Below, one piece after another: positions 38,527 through 47,508 of a DNA stretch of 64,000 nt. The notes below the pieces were generated by a model. The model saw only the letters and a program-made list of their open reading frames with translations. It did no database searches and was not told where the DNA came from. This stretch comes from Mycobacterium hubeiense. GTDB taxonomy: Bacteria; Actinomycetota; Actinomycetes; Mycobacteriales; Mycobacteriaceae. Where the stretch lies: assembly GCF_002838065.1 (NCBI RefSeq), contig NZ_PIZU01000004.1, forward strand, positions 1-64,000, written 5' to 3'. The translations under genes were made by a program, and so were the position numbers. Numbering within the stretch: the first letter of the stretch is position 1; every line of letters starts with the position of its first letter.

Positions 38527-39932
38527 TTCGCGGTCGGCTGCCCCACGAGCGCGCCGATAACCAGACCCACGAACGGCACCGCCGCCAGGATGGCGCTCAG
38601 TGTGGCGCTGCCGCCAGTCACCAGTGTGAAGTTCGTCAGCACCAACCACAGGCTCACGAGCAGGCCCACACATGCGAGCGCCGGGGCGATCCGCGTCTGC
38701 CACACGCGGCCGGCCGCCTGCTCGCGGTGCCGCGCGAAGTAGACGAGGACGGCCACCGACGTGGTGAGCATCAGCAACACCATCCCGACAGTTGCCACTC
38801 CCGCCATCGAGCCGAAGACTCCGACCAAAGGGTCGACCCCGAGAAGCGCGAGCACGCCCACGATTAGCGCCGCCGTGATCGTCTGCACCACCGAAGACAC
38901 CCCAGGTGAGCCGTGCCGGGGGTGCACACTCGCGAGCCGGCTTGGCAGCAAGCCTTTTCCGGCGAGCACGAACTGATAGCGCGCGATCACATTGTGAAAC
39001 GACAGCACGCAGGCGAACAGGCTGGTGATCAGCAGAACGTTGACCACATCGCGGCCGATGCGTCCCAGGTTGTCATTGGTGGTGTCCAGCAACATGTTTG
39101 CCTCGCCGTCGAGCGTGCGCTGTGCGGTTTCGGTGACGAGGTCGGGGCCGATCGCGACGACGAACGCCCAGCACGTCAGCGCGTAGAAGCCGCCGATGAT
39201 CAACACCGCGGCATACGTCGCCCGCGGAATCGTGCGCTCCGGGTCGCGGGCCTCGTCGCGGAACACCGCGGTGGCCTCGAAGCCGATGAAACCCGTCAGC
39301 GCGAACAGCACGGCGATGCCCAAGGCGCCCTGCATGAAGACGTCGGGGGTGAACGAGGCGACCGTTAGGCCGGCCGGACCGGGATTCGCGACGATCACCA
39401 GGTCGAGCAGGACGACGATGCTGATCTCCAGGGCGAGGGCCACGCCGAGCACCTTGGCGCTGAGCTCGATATGGCGGTAGCCGAGAAACGCGACGATCGC
39501 CAGGATCGCGAATGAGTAGACGGGCCAGGCGATTTGAGGTCCGCCGTAGAACCGCACGGTGTCGTCGATGGCCCACCCGATGTAGCCGTAAATCCCCACC
39601 TGAATCGCGGTGTAGGCGATGAGCGCGACGACGGCGATGCCCATACCCAAGCGCTTGCCCAGGCCGAGGGTCACGTAGGAGTAGAACGCGCCGGCCTCGG
39701 GCACATGCGGCGTCATCGTCACGAAGCCGATGCTGAACAGCAGCAGCACGAGCGCGGCGATGAGGAAGCCCACTGGCGCACCTGCACCGTTGCCCAATCC
39801 CATCGCCAGCGGCATGTTGCCGCCGATGACGGTCAGCGGCGCCGCGGCGGCCACCACCATGAAGACGACGGCGATCGGGCCGAGTTGTCCGTGCAGGCGC
39901 TGGGATTCGACGGTGGGGGTGTCGGTGCTCAT
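38523..39932 (-). CDS. APC-family amino acid permease
   Basis: A 469-aa inner-membrane transporter with about twelve helices. GPIAVVFMVVAAAAPLTVIG in helix 1 and FTGFIGFEATAVFRDEARDPERTIPRA (seen as GFIGFEATAVF then DPERTIPRA) are typical APC signatures. AGGAGGACCG precedes the ATG. Its start overlaps the stop of the P1 peptidase as ATGA, so uptake and intracellular hydrolysis of a peptide or amide are probably linked. Confidence 0.92.
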
Positions 39933-41026
39933 CGGTCCTCCTGGGCCAGTGCCTTGCGGAACAGCGAGTGGTCAAGGGCGTGGACGGTTCGGCCGTCGCG
40001 CCCGGTGAGGGTGGTGGCGGCGACGAGCGCGTTGACGATCGCCTCCTCGGTGGCCTCGATCGTCAGGTCGAACAGCCGCGTCATCAGTTGCGGCGCGACC
40101 ATCCGCAGGGGCACTTCGGGCCGTGCGGTGTCGGGGTCGTCGTCCCAGGCGTACGGCGGGATGCCGCGGTTCCCGGTGGCGAAGGCCAGCATCAGGTCGC
40201 CGCTGTACTGCTCGCCGGTGCCGCCGAGGCGGCTGACCGCGAGCGCCGATCGTTGCGCCAGCCGCGTGCACTGGTGCGGCAGCAGGGGCGCGTCGGTCGC
40301 CACGATGACGACGATCGATCCGGACCCCGGCTCGTACTCGCGCGGCATTTCTGGCACGGGCACCAGGTCGGGCCCGATCAACTCCCCTACGGGAATCCCG
40401 TTGACGCGCAACCGTTCCCGGCGGCCGTGATTGGCCTGCACCAAGACGCCCACCGTGTATCGACCCGCGGCGGTGTCGGTGATCCGCGACGCTGTGCCGA
40501 TGCCGCCCTTGAAGCCGTGGCAGATCATCCCGGTTCCGCCGCCGACGTTTCCTTCCGCGACGGGACCGCTGCTGGCGGCGGCCAGCGCGGCGTGCACGTG
40601 TTCGGCGCGCACATGGTGGCCGTTGATGTCGTTGAGCAGCCCGTCATAGGTTTCGCCGACGACGGGCAGCGACCAGTACAGCCCGTCGCCGCGGGCCTGC
40701 ACCTGCGCGTCGACCAGTGCGTCGCGCACCACGCCGACGCTGTGGGTGTTGGTGAGCGCGACCGCGGTGGTGAGTTCACCGGACTCGCGGATCCATTCCA
40801 GGCCGGTGAGTTCGCCGCTGCCGTTGAGCCGGTGCGCGCCTGCGAACACCGGTTCGTTCCAGATGTTGCGGTGAGGTTCGACGACGGTGACACCGGTGTG
40901 CACGGCGGGTGGCCCGGCCTGCTGGATCGTGGCGTGGCCGACCCGGACGCCCGCAACGTCGGTGATGGCGTTGTGCGGGCCGGTCGGATGTTCACCGACG
41001 ACGACGCCGAGATCTCGCGCGCGCAT
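39929..41026 (-). CDS. P1-family N-terminal nucleophile aminopeptidase (DmpA-like)
   Basis: A 365-aa self-cleaving enzyme of the DmpA/BapA family that removes N-terminal D-, L- or beta-amino acids. NAITDVAGVRVGHATI is the family start, GNVGGGTGMICHGFKGG binds substrate, and the autoprocessing Gly-Ser bond is expected in PGSGSIVVIVATDAPLL, where the Ser becomes the new N-terminal nucleophile. It is co-transcribed with the permease. A TetR gene is divergent 98 bases away and may control it. Confidence 0.9.
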   Translation of the reverse strand: MRARDLGVVVGEHPTGPHNAITDVAGVRVGHATIQQAGPPAVHTGVTVVEPHRNIWNEPVFAGAHRLNGSGELTGLEWIRESGELTTAVALTNTHSVGVVRDALVDAQVQARGDGLYWSLPVVGETYDGLLNDINGHHVRAEHVHAALAAASSGPVAEGNVGGGTGMICHGFKGGIGTASRITDTAAGRYTVGVLVQANHGRRERLRVNGIPVGELIGPDLVPVPEMPREYEPGSGSIVVIVATDAPLLPHQCTRLAQRSALAVSRLGGTGEQYSGDLMLAFATGNRGIPPYAWDDDPDTARPEVPLRMVAPQLMTRLFDLTIEATEEAIVNALVAATTLTGRDGRTVHALDHSLFRKALAQEDR

Positions 41027-41047
41027 GGGGCCTTCCGCTCCGAGTTT

Positions 41048-41064
41048 TTTTCACATTTGGAAAA
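41048..41064. promoter_or_regulatory. AT-rich dyad between P1 peptidase and TetR genes
   Basis: TTTTC-N7-GAAAA (TTTTCACATTTGGAAAA) in the divergent intergenic region, the only AT-rich stretch for kilobases. It could be a TetR operator or promoter core for the peptidase-permease operon. Arms are short, so this is tentative. Confidence 0.3.
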
Positions 41065-41124
41065 TAATGGACGTGCCAGGCCGCTCGCGCAAGAGAAACG
41101 GCGAAAATCGGTAAGGATGGATGC

Positions 41125-41736
41125 GTGGCACGGCCTAATCGACAGGCAGAACGACGCGAGGAGATCCTCGATGCCGCGATCGCGCTGATCGAACGCCACG
41201 ACCTGGCCACGCTGAAAATCGCCGACATCGCCGCCGAGCTCGGGCTTACCGCCAACGCGGTGCGCTATTACTTCAAGGAGATGGACCAGCTGCTCTCGGA
41301 GCTGGCGCAGCGGTCCGACACCCGCTTCTACGACGACCGGCTCGCCGTGGTCGAACGCACCGAAGATGTCCGCGAACAACTCGCATTGACCATCGCGGCA
41401 GGGCTTCCAACGGGCCCGGAAGACGCTGAGTGGCGGGCGATCTGGCGCGCGGTACTGGCTGCGGGCTTCGAATTGGACCAGCGCCGCGACGTGCAGCACA
41501 TCTACCACCGGCAGGTGGATCTGTACACGCAGATCCTCGACGCGGGCGCCAAGGCAGGCACCTTTCGCCTCGGCTCGCCCGCCCGCGATATCGCGCTGAC
41601 GCTGATGGCAATGGAGGACTACCTGGGTTATCGCATCGTCGCGCGTGATCCCGCGATGAGTCGTGAGACCGCGCTGCGGCTCATGCGGCAGTACGCGGAG
41701 CTTGCGACGGGCGCGCAGCTGCCCGACACGGTGTGA
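41125..41736 (+). CDS. TetR-family transcriptional regulator
   Basis: A 203-aa repressor. The N-terminal helix-turn-helix spans about residues 12-52 (EEILDAAIALIERHDLATL, then ADIAAELGLTANAVRYYF). The C-terminal domain binds an unknown ligand. GTG 41125 is the start. It is divergent from the P1 peptidase/APC permease operon, the most likely target. Confidence 0.9.
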   Translation: MARPNRQAERREEILDAAIALIERHDLATLKIADIAAELGLTANAVRYYFKEMDQLLSELAQRSDTRFYDDRLAVVERTEDVREQLALTIAAGLPTGPEDAEWRAIWRAVLAAGFELDQRRDVQHIYHRQVDLYTQILDAGAKAGTFRLGSPARDIALTLMAMEDYLGYRIVARDPAMSRETALRLMRQYAELATGAQLPDTV

Positions 41737-41828
41737 GCGACGAGGCCATAACGCGCATGCCGCGATGTCGACTGTGCGGTCACCGCGTCGAGAGTGCATC
41801 CACTGCGGAAACTCCGCTGATCACGCGC

Positions 41829-41862
41829 AGTGTGTTCACCCTCGAAGCAGCCAGCGCACACT
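41829..41862. repeat. Intergenic AGTGTG/CACACT dyad
   Basis: AGTGTG at 41829-41834 and CACACT at 41857-41862 within the 167-base gap after the TetR gene. The gap also has GACTGTGCGG at about 41779. These resemble the ACTGTGC-type dyads at 46481, 49388 and 62409. It may act as a terminator for the TetR transcript. Confidence 0.35.
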
Positions 41863-41903
41863 CGAACGCCGGCGACGGGTAACCGCCGTTTTAGGCTGCG
41901 GGG

Positions 41904-42783
41904 ATGCAGCGCCGTCGCGAGCAAGCGCCCGTCGGCGCGGCGATGCTGGTCGTGGTGGCCGCCGTCAGCCAGGAGGTGGGCGCGGCGTTCGCCGTCGGAC
42001 TGTTCGCGGCGCTGGGTGCCATCCGGGGCGGTGTTCGCGCGGCTGTTCGTCGCCGGGGTGGTGCTGTGCGTGGGCGTGCGACCGTCGATCCGGGGGTTGT
42101 CCCGCAGCGCGTGGGGATCGGCGGCCGCGCTCGCCGCCGCCCTGGTGGTGATGAACTTCTGCTTCTACACGGCCCTGACCCGAATTCCGTTGGGTGTCGC
42201 GGTGACGATCGAAGCACTTGGCCCGCTGATACTTTCGGTGATCACCGCCACGCGTAAGACGGCATGGCTGTGGGCGCTGCTGGCATTCGCCGGCGTCTCG
42301 GCACTTGGTTTGCCCGGCGACGCTGGGCATTTCGATCCGATTGGATTCGCCTTCGCCGCCGCGGCCGGAGCGGCGTGGGCAGGCTACATCCTGGCGTCGG
42401 CTCGCACCGCCGCCGAGTTCCAACGCGTCGACGGCCTGGCACTCGCCACGGCGATGGGCGCCGTCGTCACCGCGCCGTTCGCGGTGATCGCCGTCGACAC
42501 CAGCGCTTTGCGGTGGCAGATCGTCGCGCTGGGAGTGGCGGTCGGGCTGCTGTCGTCGGTGATTCCCTATTCGTTGGAACTCATCTCGCTGCGCCATCTT
42601 TCGGCGGCCACGTTCGCGGTGCTCACTTGTCTGTCGCCGGTGACCGCGGCGCTGGCGGGGCTGGTCGTGCTCGGGCAGCAGATCGGCGTCCTCGGCTACC
42701 TCGGCGTCGTACTCGTCACCGTTGCCAGCATCGGCGCGGTCAAGTCCGCCCACGGCCGGTCGCTCGGCATGCCGGCCAATTAG
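41904..42783 (+). pseudogene. EamA/RhtA-type transporter with a single-base frameshift
   Basis: The N-terminus is read from ATG 41904 (MQRRREQAPVGAAMLVVVAA then FAVGLFAALG) and the rest in the +1 frame (GAVFARLFVAGVVL through to the stop at 42783). Removing one base at 42018 joins the frames as ALG-PSGAVFAR, exactly the family motif. Together they give a ten-helix threonine/homoserine exporter-like protein of about 290 aa. Either the gene is broken by a one-base insertion or the assembly has an error. The downstream frame is otherwise intact with normal codon use, so the lesion is recent or artefactual. Confidence 0.8.
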
Positions 42784-42838
42784 CGCTCTTGAGTGCTCAG
42801 TAGCCGCCGATGCCCCCTTGCGCAGCACCCCGAACAGT

Positions 42839-42856
42839 TACTAGGATATCCTAGTA
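42839..42856. promoter_or_regulatory. 18-bp perfect palindrome upstream of mmsA
   Basis: TACTAGGATATCCTAGTA, perfectly self-complementary, ending 28 bases before the mmsA ATG. A palindrome this long in such GC-rich DNA is very unlikely by chance. It sits at promoter distance and is a probable operator for a dimeric repressor of valine catabolism. No regulator gene is adjacent. Confidence 0.7.
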
Positions 42857-42884
42857 TTCCGCAATATCGCCGAGGGGCACGCTC

Positions 42885-44402
42885 ATGACCACACAGATTT
42901 CCCACTTCATCAACGGCAAGCGCACCGCCGGTCAGTCGACCCGCACTGCAGACGTGATGAACCCCAACACCGGCCAGGTGCAGGCGAAGGCGCCGATGGG
43001 CTCGGCGGCCGACATCGACGCCGCCGTCGCCGGCGCGGCCGAGGCGCAAAAGGAATGGGCCGCCTGGAACCCGCAGCGCCGGGCCCGGGTGATGATGAAG
43101 TTCATCGAGCTCGTCAACAAGAACGTCGACGAGTTGGCCGAGACGCTCTCGCTCGAGCACGGCAAGACCGTCGCCGACTCCAAGGGCGACATTCAGCGCG
43201 GCATCGAGGTGATCGAATTCGCCATCGGTATCCCCCACCTGATGAAAGGCGAGTACACCGAGGGCGCGGGCCCCGGCATTGACGTTTACTCGTTGCGGCA
43301 ACCGCTCGGCGTCGTCGCGGGCATCACCCCGTTCAACTTCCCGGCCATGATCCCGCTGTGGAAGGCCGGCCCAGCGTTGGCGTGCGGCAACGCGTTCATC
43401 CTCAAGCCCAGTGAACGTGACCCGTCGGTCCCGGTCCGGCTGGCCGAATTGTTCCTCGAAGCCGGCCTGCCGCCGGGGGTGTTCCAGGTGGTGCACGGCG
43501 ACAAGGAGGCCGTCGACGCGATCATCGAGCATCCGGAGATCAAGGCAATCGGCTTCGTCGGCAGCTCCGACATCGCGCAGTACATCTACGCCGGCGCGGC
43601 CGCCCACGGCAAGCGCGCGCAGTGCTTCGGCGGCGCCAAGAACCACATGATCGTGATGCCCGACGCCGATCTCGACAACGCCGTCGACGCGCTGGTCGGC
43701 GCCGGCTACGGCAGCGCCGGCGAGCGCTGCATGGCGATCAGCGTCGCCGTCCCGGTCGGTGAGCAGACCGCAGATCGCCTGCGCGCCAGGCTGGTCGAGC
43801 GCGTCAACAATCTGCGCGTCGGCCACAGCCTGGATCCCAAGGCCGACTACGGCCCATTGGTCACCGAGGCCGCGCTGGCCCGCGTGAAGGACTACATCAA
43901 CCAGGGCGTCGAGGCCGGTGCCGAGGCCGTCGTGGACGGGCGCGAACGCACCAGCGACGAAATGCAATTCGGCGACGACAGCCTGGAGAGCGGCTACTTT
44001 ATCGGCCCGACCCTGTTCGACCATGTCACCCCTGACATGTCGATCTACACCGATGAGATCTTCGGCCCGGTGCTGTGCATGGTGCGCGCCAAGGATTACG
44101 AGGAGGCGCTGCGGCTGCCGTCGGAACACGAGTACGGCAACGGCGTCGCGATCTTCACCCGCGACGGCGACACCGCCCGCGACTTTGTGTCCCGGGTGCA
44201 GGTGGGCATGGTCGGCGTCAACGTGCCGATCCCAGTTCCGGTGGCCTACCACACCTTTGGCGGTTGGAAGCGGTCCGGCTTCGGCGACCTCAATCAGCAC
44301 GGGCCCGCGTCAATCCAGTTCTACACCAAGGTCAAGACGGTTACGCAGCGCTGGCCCGCGGGTAGCCACGGCGCAGAGTTCGTCATCCCGACCATGAAGT
44401 AG
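42885..44402 (+). CDS. mmsA: Methylmalonate-semialdehyde dehydrogenase (CoA-acylating)
   Basis: A 505-aa enzyme converting (methyl)malonate semialdehyde and CoA to propionyl- or acetyl-CoA with NAD, late in valine degradation. The catalytic Cys is in SAGERCMAIS, and GITPFNFPAMIPLW forms the NAD loop. The usual general-base Glu region reads AQCFGGAKNHMIV, as in CoA-acylating MMSDH, where that Glu is absent. GAGGGG precedes the ATG. Gene order mmsA, acyl-CoA dehydrogenase, mmsB matches Rv0753c-Rv0751c. Confidence 0.96.
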   Translation: MTTQISHFINGKRTAGQSTRTADVMNPNTGQVQAKAPMGSAADIDAAVAGAAEAQKEWAAWNPQRRARVMMKFIELVNKNVDELAETLSLEHGKTVADSKGDIQRGIEVIEFAIGIPHLMKGEYTEGAGPGIDVYSLRQPLGVVAGITPFNFPAMIPLWKAGPALACGNAFILKPSERDPSVPVRLAELFLEAGLPPGVFQVVHGDKEAVDAIIEHPEIKAIGFVGSSDIAQYIYAGAAAHGKRAQCFGGAKNHMIVMPDADLDNAVDALVGAGYGSAGERCMAISVAVPVGEQTADRLRARLVERVNNLRVGHSLDPKADYGPLVTEAALARVKDYINQGVEAGAEAVVDGRERTSDEMQFGDDSLESGYFIGPTLFDHVTPDMSIYTDEIFGPVLCMVRAKDYEEALRLPSEHEYGNGVAIFTRDGDTARDFVSRVQVGMVGVNVPIPVPVAYHTFGGWKRSGFGDLNQHGPASIQFYTKVKTVTQRWPAGSHGAEFVIPTMK

Positions 44403-44414
44403 GCCAACAGCCAG

Positions 44415-45581
44415 ATGGACTACTTCGGGCTGGACGACGACGAACGCGTGATCGCCGAAACGGCGGCCGCGTTCGCCGAGAAGCGCCTCGCGCCAAACGC
44501 GTTGGAGTGGGACGAGACCCATCACTTCCCCACCGATGTGTTGCGCGAGGCCGCCGAACTCGGCATGGCGGCGATCTACTGCCGCGAGGACGTCGGCGGC
44601 AGCGGGCTGCGCCGGCTCGATGCGGTGCGCATCTTCGAACAACTCGCGACCGCCGACCCCACCGTCGCGGCGTTTCTGTCCATCCACAACATGTGCGCGT
44701 GGATGGTGGACACCTACGGCTCCGGTGAACAACGCAAGAGCTGGGTCCCGCGGCTGGCCTCCATGGAGGCCATCGCCAGCTACTGCCTGACCGAGCCCGG
44801 CGCCGGGTCTGACGCCGCCGCGCTACGCACCAAGGCCGTCCGAGACGGGGACCACTACGTGCTCGACGGCGTCAAGCAGTTCATCTCCGGTGCGGGGTCC
44901 TCCGACGTCTACATCGTGATGGCCCGCACCGGCTCGGAGGGTCCGCGGGGCATCTCCGCCTTCATCGTCGAAAAGGGCACGCCGGGACTGAGTTTCGGTG
45001 CCGACGAGCAGAAGATGGGCTGGAACGCTCAGCCCACCGCGCAGGTGATCTTCGAAGGTGTGCGGGTCCCCGCCGACGCGATGCTGGGCGGCGCCGACGG
45101 TGAAGGCACCGGCTTTGCCATCGCGATGAACGGGCTCAACGGTGGCCGACTCAACATCGCCGCCTGCTCGCTGGGCGGTGCCCAGGCCGCGTACGACAAG
45201 GCCACCGGCTACCTGGCCGACCGGCAGGCGTTCGGCGGGCCGCTGCTCGACGAGCCAACCGTGCGGTTCACCCTCGCCGATATGGCCACCGCGCTGCAGA
45301 CGTCGCGAATCCTGTTGTGGCGCGCGGCGAGCGCACTCGACGAGAACCATCCCGACAAGGTCGAACTGTGCGCGATGGCCAAACGCTATGTCACCGATGC
45401 GTGCTACGAGGTGGCCGACCAGGCGCTGCAATTGCACGGCGGCTACGGCTATCTGCGCGAGTACGGTCTGGAGAAGATCGTCCGCGATCTGCGGGTACAC
45501 CGCATCCTGGAGGGCACCAACGAAATCATGCGCGTGGTCATCGGGCGGGCCGAGGCGGCCCGCACCCGCGCATCCGCGTAA
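44415..45581 (+). CDS. fadE9: Isobutyryl-CoA dehydrogenase-like acyl-CoA dehydrogenase
   Basis: A 388-aa FAD enzyme, equivalent in position to fadE9 (Rv0752c), probably oxidising isobutyryl-CoA to methacrylyl-CoA. YCLTEPGAGSDAAALRTKA is the FAD/substrate loop and LQLHGGYGYLREYGLEKIVR with RVHRILEGTNEIMR the C-terminal signature. It follows mmsA by 12 bases and is preceded by weak AGCCAG. Substrate assignment rests on the operon. Confidence 0.93.
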   Translation: MDYFGLDDDERVIAETAAAFAEKRLAPNALEWDETHHFPTDVLREAAELGMAAIYCREDVGGSGLRRLDAVRIFEQLATADPTVAAFLSIHNMCAWMVDTYGSGEQRKSWVPRLASMEAIASYCLTEPGAGSDAAALRTKAVRDGDHYVLDGVKQFISGAGSSDVYIVMARTGSEGPRGISAFIVEKGTPGLSFGADEQKMGWNAQPTAQVIFEGVRVPADAMLGGADGEGTGFAIAMNGLNGGRLNIAACSLGGAQAAYDKATGYLADRQAFGGPLLDEPTVRFTLADMATALQTSRILLWRAASALDENHPDKVELCAMAKRYVTDACYEVADQALQLHGGYGYLREYGLEKIVRDLRVHRILEGTNEIMRVVIGRAEAARTRASA

Positions 45582-45589
45582 GGAGAGAT

Positions 45590-46462
45590 ATGACTACCGT
45601 CGCGTTCCTCGGGCTAGGTCACATGGGCGGCCCGATGGCGGCCAACCTGGTCGCGGCCGGACACACCGTGCACGGTTTCGATCCGGTGCCCGATCTGAAA
45701 GCTGTCGCTGAGGCCAAGGGCGCCAAGGTGTTTGACAGCGGGGCCGCTGCAGCCGCCGAGGCCGATGTGGTGATGACGTCATTGCCCAATGGCGGCATCG
45801 TCAAGGCGTGCTACGCCGAGGTGCTGCCCGCCGCTCCCAAGGGCACGCTGTTCATCGACACCTCCACCATCTCCGTCGACGACGCCCGCGCCATCCACGC
45901 ACAGGCCCTCGAGCAAGGCCACGCGCAACTCGACGCCCCGGTCTCCGGCGGGGTCAAGGGCGCGACGGCGGGCACGCTGGCGTTCATGGTCGGCGGCGAA
46001 ACGGACGCGGTGGAGCGCGCCCGCCCAGTGCTGGAACCGTTGGCGGGCAAGATCATTCACTGCGGCGCCTCGGGCACCGGGCAAGCCGCGAAACTGTGCA
46101 ACAACATGGTGTTGGCCGTGCAGCAGATCGCGATCGGTGAGGCGTTCGTGCTCGCCGAGAAGCTCGGCCTGTCCGCGCAGTCGTTGTTCGACGTGATCAC
46201 CGGCGCGACGGGCAACTGCTGGGCGGTGCACACGAATTGTCCGGTGCCGGGACCGGTTCCGACATCACCGGCCAACAACGACTTCAAGCCGGGCTTTGCG
46301 ACGGCGCTGATGAACAAGGATCTGGGCCTGGCCATGGACGCGGTCCGTTCGACGGGTTCACAAGCCCCGCTGGGCAGCCACGCCGCCGAGATCTACGCAA
46401 AATTCGCCGCCGACCACGCCGACAAGGATTTCAGCGCGGTCATCGAGATGCTGCGCGGCTAA
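45590..46462 (+). CDS. mmsB: 3-hydroxyisobutyrate dehydrogenase
   Basis: A 290-aa NAD enzyme giving methylmalonate semialdehyde from 3-hydroxyisobutyrate. FLGLGHMGGPMAANLVAAGH is the dinucleotide motif and DAPVSGGVKGATAGTLAFMV the substrate signature. The catalytic Lys is in GQAAKLCNNMV. AAGGAGAGAT sets the ATG at 45590. It completes the valine operon. A hairpin lies 18 bases after the stop. Confidence 0.95.
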   Translation: MTTVAFLGLGHMGGPMAANLVAAGHTVHGFDPVPDLKAVAEAKGAKVFDSGAAAAAEADVVMTSLPNGGIVKACYAEVLPAAPKGTLFIDTSTISVDDARAIHAQALEQGHAQLDAPVSGGVKGATAGTLAFMVGGETDAVERARPVLEPLAGKIIHCGASGTGQAAKLCNNMVLAVQQIAIGEAFVLAEKLGLSAQSLFDVITGATGNCWAVHTNCPVPGPVPTSPANNDFKPGFATALMNKDLGLAMDAVRSTGSQAPLGSHAAEIYAKFAADHADKDFSAVIEMLRG

Positions 46463-46480
46463 CCACCCGCATCAGCCGCG

Positions 46481-46533
46481 AGATTGCATTCACGCCGGGA
46501 AAGTTCGAGAAGCGGCCTGCGTGTGTGCAATCT
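46481..46533. terminator. Bidirectional hairpin after mmsB
   Basis: AGATTGCATTCACGC (46481-46495) pairs with GCGTGTGTGCAATCT (46519-46533) at 13 of 15 positions. A second small stem, TGGCGGC/GCCGCCA, follows at 46533-46557. It lies between the convergent ends of mmsB and the HAD gene. Related in core sequence to dyads at 49388 and 62409. Confidence 0.55.
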
Positions 46534-46612
46534 GGCGGCTTACGCCTAACGCCGCCAGGCCCGTCGGCGACCCCTCGACCGCCAACGCGCCGTGCGCCGT
46601 GCACCCAAGCTA

Positions 46613-47362
46613 CTACGCGGCGGACGGCGTCTTAGCCGGTTTCGAGGTCCACCATTGGGTGAGGAGCCGCTCGCATGTCGCGATGCCCAGCGGCTCGGCG
46701 CCTGCATAGTCGGCACGAATCGCGGCCGCGGCCGCGACATCGCGCGGCGCGGCGACGTCACCGCCGACGAGGATGGTGGCCAGCCCCGCCGAGGTTGCCG
46801 TCCGCAGGCCGGCCGCGGAACCCGAGATCGCGATGGCTTGCTGCGGGGACACCCCGAGTTCACGCAACGCCAGCTGATAGGCCTCGGTGGGATCCGCCGA
46901 CATCACATCGTCGGCAGTGACGATCGTTTCGACCAGCCCGTCGCCGACCAGTTGCCGCACCAGCGCCTCGGCCCAACTGCGCCGGCCGCGGGTCACCACG
47001 CACACCGGAATCCCGGCCGCGAAGGCATCCATGACCAGGTCGACGAGTCCCTGCCGCGGAGCCAGGCCGACGTCGAGAATCATCTCCTCGAACATCATCG
47101 CCTTGGTCGCGCAGATCTCGTCGGCAAGCATTTCGGTGAGCACATCGCATTCCGTGCCCACACACCGTTTGCGCAGCTCAGCCACGACGCGCTGGCGTTC
47201 GTCTCGTAGCGTCAGCAACTGCCGGTAGCGCGGCACGCTCCACCGGATCGGCAACCCGTGCGCGGCGAAGGCGGCGTTGAAGACCACGCGATGGCCGTCG
47301 CACTCCAGGTCGGTCAGTGCGTCGAGATCCAAGATCACCGCACGCACCGGATACACGCTCAC
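46613..47362 (-). CDS. HAD-superfamily hydrolase-like protein
   Basis: A 249-aa Rossmannoid protein. Motif I is VILDLDALTDLE (Asp-x-Asp present, but not followed by the usual Gly-Thr). The cap is helical. Motif II is VVTRGRRSWAEAL. Motif III, normally K-P, reads SADPTEAYQLALRELGV, with Asp in place of Lys. Motif IV is weak (ISGSAAGLRTATSAGL). It may be a beta-phosphoglucomutase-like relative with reduced or altered activity. GTG 47362 is chosen because the extension upstream has no HAD homology. Divergent from a response regulator. Confidence 0.75.
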   Translation of the reverse strand: MSVYPVRAVILDLDALTDLECDGHRVVFNAAFAAHGLPIRWSVPRYRQLLTLRDERQRVVAELRKRCVGTECDVLTEMLADEICATKAMMFEEMILDVGLAPRQGLVDLVMDAFAAGIPVCVVTRGRRSWAEALVRQLVGDGLVETIVTADDVMSADPTEAYQLALRELGVSPQQAIAISGSAAGLRTATSAGLATILVGGDVAAPRDVAAAAAIRADYAGAEPLGIATCERLLTQWWTSKPAKTPSAA

Positions 47363-47466
47363 TTCATCGGGCCGGGGACAGTCCCACCAGAACCGTCCGG
47401 CACGCCACGTTCTCTCCTGTGTGGAAGGCACGCGGTCAGAGTGGCCCACGTCACACAATGAGCGCG

Positions 47467-47482
47467 TCCCCCGTAGGGGGGA
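47467..47482. promoter_or_regulatory. CCCCC-GTA-GGGGG dyad upstream of the NarL-type regulator
   Basis: TCCCCCGTAGGGGGGA, near-perfect inverted repeat 27 bases ahead of the response regulator ATG and in the divergent region with the HAD gene. NarL/DevR-type regulators bind G/C-run dyads, so autoregulation is plausible. Not proven. Confidence 0.35.
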
Positions 47483-47508
47483 TTCGGCGTGCGATTTAAG
47501 GTGATGCC

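Noticed and set aside
42839..42856. Palindrome considered as an insertion-sequence end or attachment site
   Set aside because: No transposase, second copy or direct repeats nearby; promoter position fits an operator better.
42780..44300. 506-codon minus-strand frame opposite mmsA
   Set aside because: Antisense to a conserved dehydrogenase; Val/Asp/His-biased shadow composition.
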